DNA of 64,000 bases, taken from Streptomyces sp. CB01635 (GTDB taxonomy: Bacteria > Actinomycetota > Actinomycetes > Streptomycetales > Streptomycetaceae). The stretch spans positions 129,831 through 193,830 of the forward strand of contig NZ_NNBL01000004.1 of the NCBI RefSeq assembly GCF_002803065.1, read 5' to 3'. Numbering within the stretch: position 1 is the stretch's first letter; each line of letters begins with the position of its first letter. The position numbers were made by a program, and so were the translations under genes. Below, piece after piece: positions 59,118 to 64,000 of this stretch. The notes under the pieces were generated by a model. It did no database searches, was not told where the DNA came from, and saw only the letters and a program-made list of their open reading frames with translations.

Positions 59118-59936
59118 ATGGACGTCTCCTTCCTCGGCGGACCGCACCCGCAACGCGGTGTCGGTGTCGTCGCACCCTTCGACTTCGCCCTCGACCGCGA
59201 GCTGTGGCGCTGGGTTCCGGACGAGGTGTCACTGCACCTCACCCGTACCCCATTCGTGCCCGTCGAGGTCAGCCTCGACCTGGCCCGTCTGGTCAGTGAG
59301 CACGAGACCCTCGGCGAGGCGGTGCGCGCGCTGAGCGCCGCCGAACCCGAGGTTCTCGCGTACGCCTGTACGTCGGGCAGTTTCGTCGGCGGCATCGCGG
59401 GCGAACGCGCCATGTGCGAGGCGATGTTCCGGTCGGGCGAACGCCCCTCCGTCACCACGTCGGGCGCGCTCCTCGAAGCGCTCACCGAGCTGGGCGCCCG
59501 CCGGATCGCCCTGGTCACCCCGTACACGAGGTCGGTGACCGAGTCGCTCGAGGAGTATCTGGCCGAGGCCGGCATCACCGTCACGGGCCGCGCCTTCCTC
59601 GGCCTGACCCGGCACATCTGGAAGGTGCCGTACCGGGACGTGGCCGACATGGCCAGGGGCGCCGCCCGCCAGGACGCCGACGCGCTGTTCATCAGCTGCA
59701 CGAACCTGCCGACGTACGACGTCATCCCGCAGCTGGAGGCCGAGCTGCGGATCCCGGTGATCTCAGCCAATCAGGTCACGGTATGGGCAGCGCTGCGCAG
59801 GCTGGGTACCCGTGCCGTGGGGCCGTATCAGGCGCTGCTCGACGAGTCGGCGCGGCACTGGCCGGCCCGCGAGTTGCCGCAGCTGCCGCAGGAACCGGCC
59901 GGTGAGCTGCCGGAAGAACAGGAAGGGTGGGCATGA
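59118..59936 (+). CDS. Asp/Glu racemase-fold protein (EutA/maleate isomerase type), copy 1
   Basis: A 272-residue protein of the maleate isomerase/arylmalonate decarboxylase group. Two active-site cysteines are visible in AYACTSGSFVGG and FISCTNLPTYDV, one in each half. This group includes EutA of ectoine utilisation. The frame is open upstream of 59118, but the leader contains a promoter, so the ATG is preferred. The stop overlaps the next start (ATGA). Confidence 0.82.
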   Translation: MDVSFLGGPHPQRGVGVVAPFDFALDRELWRWVPDEVSLHLTRTPFVPVEVSLDLARLVSEHETLGEAVRALSAAEPEVLAYACTSGSFVGGIAGERAMCEAMFRSGERPSVTTSGALLEALTELGARRIALVTPYTRSVTESLEEYLAEAGITVTGRAFLGLTRHIWKVPYRDVADMARGAARQDADALFISCTNLPTYDVIPQLEAELRIPVISANQVTVWAALRRLGTRAVGPYQALLDESARHWPARELPQLPQEPAGELPEEQEGWA

Positions 59937-60664
59937 CCGCAGTCGGATTTCTCTACCCGGGACACTCGGCCGAGGACGACTATCCGCGAATCGAAATGCT
60001 GATCGACAGCGATGTGAGGCTGTCGGTCGTCCACACGGACATCGGTGAGGACGCGCACCGCGTCGACGCGCTGATCGAGATGGGCTCCCCGCAGCGGCTC
60101 GCCGCCGGTGTCGAGGAGCTGCGCCTGGCCGGCGCCGAGGCGGTCGTCTGGGCGTGCACCAGCGGCAGCTTCGTCCGGGGCTGGGAGGGCGCGCACGAAC
60201 AGGTGCGGGACCTGGCCAGGGCCGCGGGCCTGCCCGCCTCCAGTACGTCGTTCGCGTTCGCCCACGCCGTACCGGAGGTCGGCGCGCGCAGCGTCGCGAT
60301 CGCGGCGACGTACCCGGAGGACGTGGCGGAGCACTTCCGTACGTTCCTGAAGGCGGGCGGCATCGAGGTCGTCTCGGTGCGCGGCAGCGGCATCATCACG
60401 GCGGCCGAGGTCGGCACCTGGGGGTGGCCCGAGGTCAGGGCGATGGCCGTGGCGGGCGATCACCAGGACGCGCAGGCGCTGCTCCTGCCGGACACGGCCC
60501 TGCACACGGCGGCCTACGTCCGTGACCTGGAGCAGGAGCTGGGCAAGCCGGTCCTGACGGCCAACCAGGTCACCGTGTGGGAGGCGCTGCGGCTCGCGGG
60601 GCGGCGGGTGAACGCGCCGGCGCTCGGCGCGCTCTTCACGAAGGAGCCGCTGGTGCAGGTCTGA
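59933..60664 (+). CDS. Asp/Glu racemase-fold protein, copy 2, one Cys lost
   Basis: A 243-residue paralogue. The first cysteine motif is kept (VWACTSGSFVRGW), but the second reads LLLPDTALHTAA, where the partner has SCTNLPT, so the second catalytic cysteine is absent. Arylmalonate decarboxylase-type enzymes use a single cysteine, so this copy may catalyse a different step, or form a heteromer with copy 1. Confidence 0.8.
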   Translation: MTAVGFLYPGHSAEDDYPRIEMLIDSDVRLSVVHTDIGEDAHRVDALIEMGSPQRLAAGVEELRLAGAEAVVWACTSGSFVRGWEGAHEQVRDLARAAGLPASSTSFAFAHAVPEVGARSVAIAATYPEDVAEHFRTFLKAGGIEVVSVRGSGIITAAEVGTWGWPEVRAMAVAGDHQDAQALLLPDTALHTAAYVRDLEQELGKPVLTANQVTVWEALRLAGRRVNAPALGALFTKEPLVQV

Positions 60665-60761
60665 TGCTTGTCCAGCGTCCGGATCAAGGTGTCCGGAATA
60701 AACCGGAGCCATCCTCCGTTAAGTCCGGGCGCAGACAGCACCGTACTTACAGGAGGACTCA

Positions 60762-61853
<1,092 letters not shown>

Positions 61854-61863
61854 CCCGGCCGAC

Positions 61864-61900
61864 CGGGGTGCCGCCTCGCACGGGGGGAGGCGGCACCCCG
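61864..61900. terminator. 14-bp hairpin between convergent genes
   Basis: CGGGGTGCCGCCTC and its exact reverse complement flank a nine-base loop, followed on the + strand by GTTCTTTCCC. It ends both the LLM oxidoreductase gene and the CdgA-like gene. Confidence 0.85.
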
Positions 61901-61928
61901 CGTTCTTTCCCGACCCGTCGGGAAGGCG

Positions 61929-63896
61929 TCAGGAAGCCGTCAGCAGCGCGGAGATACGATCCGGCGCCACCGGGCGCGAGTACAGCCAGCCCTGGCCCGT
62001 GTCACATCCGATCTGGCGCAGGCGCGCCGCCTGCGCCGCCGTCTCCACGCACTCGGCGGTGACCGTGAGGCCGAGCCGGTGCGCGAGCTGCACCATGGCC
62101 TCGACGATCACGGCGTCCGCGGGGGTCGCGTGCTCGCCCCCTTCGTCGTACTGGAATCCGCGCACGAACGAGCCGTCCAGCTTCAGGACCGACACCGGGA
62201 GCCTGCTCAGGTACGCGAGGTTCGAGTAGCCGGTGCCGAAGTCGTCGATGGCGATGTGCACGCCCATGTCGCTGAGCGACTGCAGGGTCTGGAGGGGGCG
62301 GCCCGCCGAGCCCATCACCGCGGACTCGGTCAGCTCCAACTGCAGGAGTTCCGGGGCGAGTCCGGTCTCCGCGAGGACCTCGGCGACATCCGCCACCAGG
62401 TCCGAGTCCCACACCTGACGCACCGCCACGTTCACGCTCACATAGACCGGCGGAGTCCGGGGGTGCTCCAGCTGCCAGCTGCGCGCCTGCCGGCACGCCG
62501 TACGCAGGACCCACCGGCCCAGCGGCACGATCGAGCCGTCCTCCTCGGCCAGTCCGATGAACCGATTCGGCGTGAGCATCCCGAACTGGGGGTGATCCCA
62601 GCGCACGAGCGCCTCGACGCCGCGCAGCACCCCGTCGCCCAGATTCACCAGCGGCTGGTACTCGAGGACGAACTCGCCGCGCTCCACCGCGGGGCGCAGG
62701 CTCGACGACAGGGCCTGTCGGGTCATCCGGTGCGCGTTGCGCTCCGGGTCGAAGAGCGTCCAGCGCGCCTTGCCGTCGGCCTTCGCCCAGTACAGCGTGG
62801 TGTCCGCGGCCTGCATCAGGCCCGTCGCCGTAGTGCCCTTCATGTGCCGCTCCACGACCCCGATCGAGGCCGACACGGCGAGCCGCTGCCCCGACAGGTC
62901 GAACGGTTCCTGGACCGCCCGGAGCACCGATTCGGCGAGCGCCGAGAGCTCTTCCGTGCCGGCCGAGTCCTCGACGAGCAGCGCGAACTCGTCGCCGCCG
63001 AGCCGCGCGACCAGCGGGGCCGCCGCCCCACGGCCGTAGCCGATCCGGTCGGCGCAGCGCGTGAGGCGCTCGGCCACGGCGGCGAGCAGCCGGTCCCCGA
63101 CGCCGTGCCCGAGCGAGTCGTTGACCGCCTTGAACCCGTCGAGGTCGAGGTAACACAGCCCGATCCGTCCACTGCCCGCCCCGTCGTACGCGCCCGCCTC
63201 CAGCGCGGCGGAGAGCCGCTCGAAGAACAGCGTGCGGTTCGGCAGCCGGGTCACCGGGTCGTGCATCTGCAAGTGCCGCAGCCGCGCCTGGAGTTCACGG
63301 CGGGCGCTGATGTCGGTGAGGGAGAGCAGCACCGTACGGCCGCCCGGCACCGGCGAGACGGTGACCTGGACCCACACGGAGTGTCCGTCGGGGTGCTTGA
63401 TCCTGCGGGTGCACGTCAGCCGCGCCTGCCGCCCGCGCAGCACCTCGCGGTACGTGTGCCAGGTGCGGGAGTCGGACGCCAGGTCCACGAGCTCCGCCGC
63501 CGTGTGCCCGGTGAGCCCGCCGGGGTCCTCCACGCCGAGCATCGCGGCGAGCGCGGCGTTGGCGGTGATCACCTGGCCCTGGCGGTCCACGACGGCCAGG
63601 GCGAGGGGTGCGGCGAGGAAGGCCGAGAGGTAGGGGGCGGGCGGGGACGCCGGCGGGGGAGGGGGTGCGGTGCCGAGCGCCTCGTGGGCCCGGGCGTCCT
63701 GGCCCGCGAGTACGGAGTCGGGGGTGGAGGCGTGCGAGGGCGCCGCCACCGCTGCGGAACTCTCCGTGACGGCGCGGCGGGTGGAGTCGGGCGCCGCGTC
63801 GGCCGCGGTCGTCGGCCCTTCGGACATTCCGCTCACCGCTCGCTCCTGCAGTGCAGTCGTTCCGGGGGTCCGGGAGGGTTGCTCCCGGGTCATCAC
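61929..63896 (-). CDS. cdgA: PAS-GGDEF-EAL cyclic-di-GMP enzyme, CdgA-like
   Basis: A 655-residue signalling protein. An Ala/Pro-rich N-terminus leads to a PAS domain (about 90-205), a GGDEF domain (about 215-390, intact RLGGDEFALL) and an EAL domain (about 400-650, GVEALVRWDH, ELTESAVMG, IDDFGTGYSN, KLDGSF). Both motifs are intact, so synthesis and hydrolysis of c-di-GMP are both possible. Architecture and closeness to cslA-glxA-cslZ match S. coelicolor CdgA, a BldD target affecting development. No membrane helices. Start is GTG 63896 or the ATG one codon on. Confidence 0.85.
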   Translation of the reverse strand: MMTREQPSRTPGTTALQERAVSGMSEGPTTAADAAPDSTRRAVTESSAAVAAPSHASTPDSVLAGQDARAHEALGTAPPPPPASPPAPYLSAFLAAPLALAVVDRQGQVITANAALAAMLGVEDPGGLTGHTAAELVDLASDSRTWHTYREVLRGRQARLTCTRRIKHPDGHSVWVQVTVSPVPGGRTVLLSLTDISARRELQARLRHLQMHDPVTRLPNRTLFFERLSAALEAGAYDGAGSGRIGLCYLDLDGFKAVNDSLGHGVGDRLLAAVAERLTRCADRIGYGRGAAAPLVARLGGDEFALLVEDSAGTEELSALAESVLRAVQEPFDLSGQRLAVSASIGVVERHMKGTTATGLMQAADTTLYWAKADGKARWTLFDPERNAHRMTRQALSSSLRPAVERGEFVLEYQPLVNLGDGVLRGVEALVRWDHPQFGMLTPNRFIGLAEEDGSIVPLGRWVLRTACRQARSWQLEHPRTPPVYVSVNVAVRQVWDSDLVADVAEVLAETGLAPELLQLELTESAVMGSAGRPLQTLQSLSDMGVHIAIDDFGTGYSNLAYLSRLPVSVLKLDGSFVRGFQYDEGGEHATPADAVIVEAMVQLAHRLGLTVTAECVETAAQAARLRQIGCDTGQGWLYSRPVAPDRISALLTAS

Positions 63897-64000
63897 AGCC
63901 TGGGTGGCGAACGGCCTTCGCAGCCGGGCCCGCGCAGGAAAGTGTGCCGATCATAGAGGCAGCCCCGAGGCGCGAGCCAGCCTTGCCCGCCCGATCCGCC

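Noticed and set aside
63870..63930. A BldD-binding site upstream of the CdgA-like gene.
   Set aside because: The TCACAG-N2-TGGGTGG stretch has extra bases compared with the BldD consensus, and the true upstream region may run past the window end.

Overview
The window is high-GC actinobacterial DNA, almost certainly from a Streptomyces chromosome. Signs of this are the strong G/C bias at third codon positions, many GTG starts, four-base start/stop overlaps, tRNA genes without encoded CCA, and several typical Streptomyces loci: a cslA-glxA-cslZ set, a PAS-GGDEF-EAL protein like CdgA, class E and F sortases, and a DasR-type site before a secreted LPMO.

Positions 1 to about 17,960 look like an accessory defence island that continues past the left edge. 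A leftward operon encodes a small acidic protein, a 1,584-residue Hsp90/sacsin-type (GHKL) ATPase fused to an SF2 helicase, a UvrD-like helicase and a DISARM DrmA-like helicase cut by the window edge. A divergent rightward operon encodes an HTH-GHKL ATPase fusion, an unrecognised 330-residue protein and a DUF6339-like protein. Converging on it is a leftward group with two cytosine-5 DNA methyltransferases (one lacking the catalytic cysteine), a Vsr-like nuclease and the frameshifted remnant of a MORC-like GHKL ATPase. The remnant stops just past the end of an intact SEC-C gene, which fixes the right boundary of the island. The mixture resembles DISARM combined with MutL/Hsp90-type restriction-modification systems and is the best candidate here for an undescribed system.

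Positions 18,000-34,100 are mostly chromosomal backbone: SEC-C and DUF3592 proteins, a class E sortase, DUF6412 and a second YidC, a fumarylacetoacetate hydrolase-family enzyme, an oxidoreductase divergent from a ROK regulator across a 27-bp palindrome, a secreted protein with an LAxTG-type sorting signal, a GntR/UTRA regulator with a likely 2-aminoethylphosphonate ABC importer and a HAD-IIA phosphatase, and a secreted protein with a class F sortase.

Positions 34,500-46,300 centre on the surface-glycan locus: cslZ (GH6) faces glxA and cslA (copper radical oxidase and cellulose-synthase-like GT2) across a UUCG-loop terminator. A FadR-type regulator, tRNA-Lys(CTT), an NlpC/P60 protein, an SPFH protein, a P-loop kinase and an AA10 LPMO follow.

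Positions 46,300-64,000 hold an acyl-CoA synthetase, an HxlR/NmrA pair, a two-component system, a second tRNA-Lys(CTT) whose surroundings duplicate the first, an IclR regulator, an ehuBCDA importer with a catabolic cluster (DUF3830, amidase, hydroxyacid dehydrogenase, two Asp/Glu-racemase-fold proteins), a luciferase-like monooxygenase and a CdgA-like cyclic-di-GMP enzyme.
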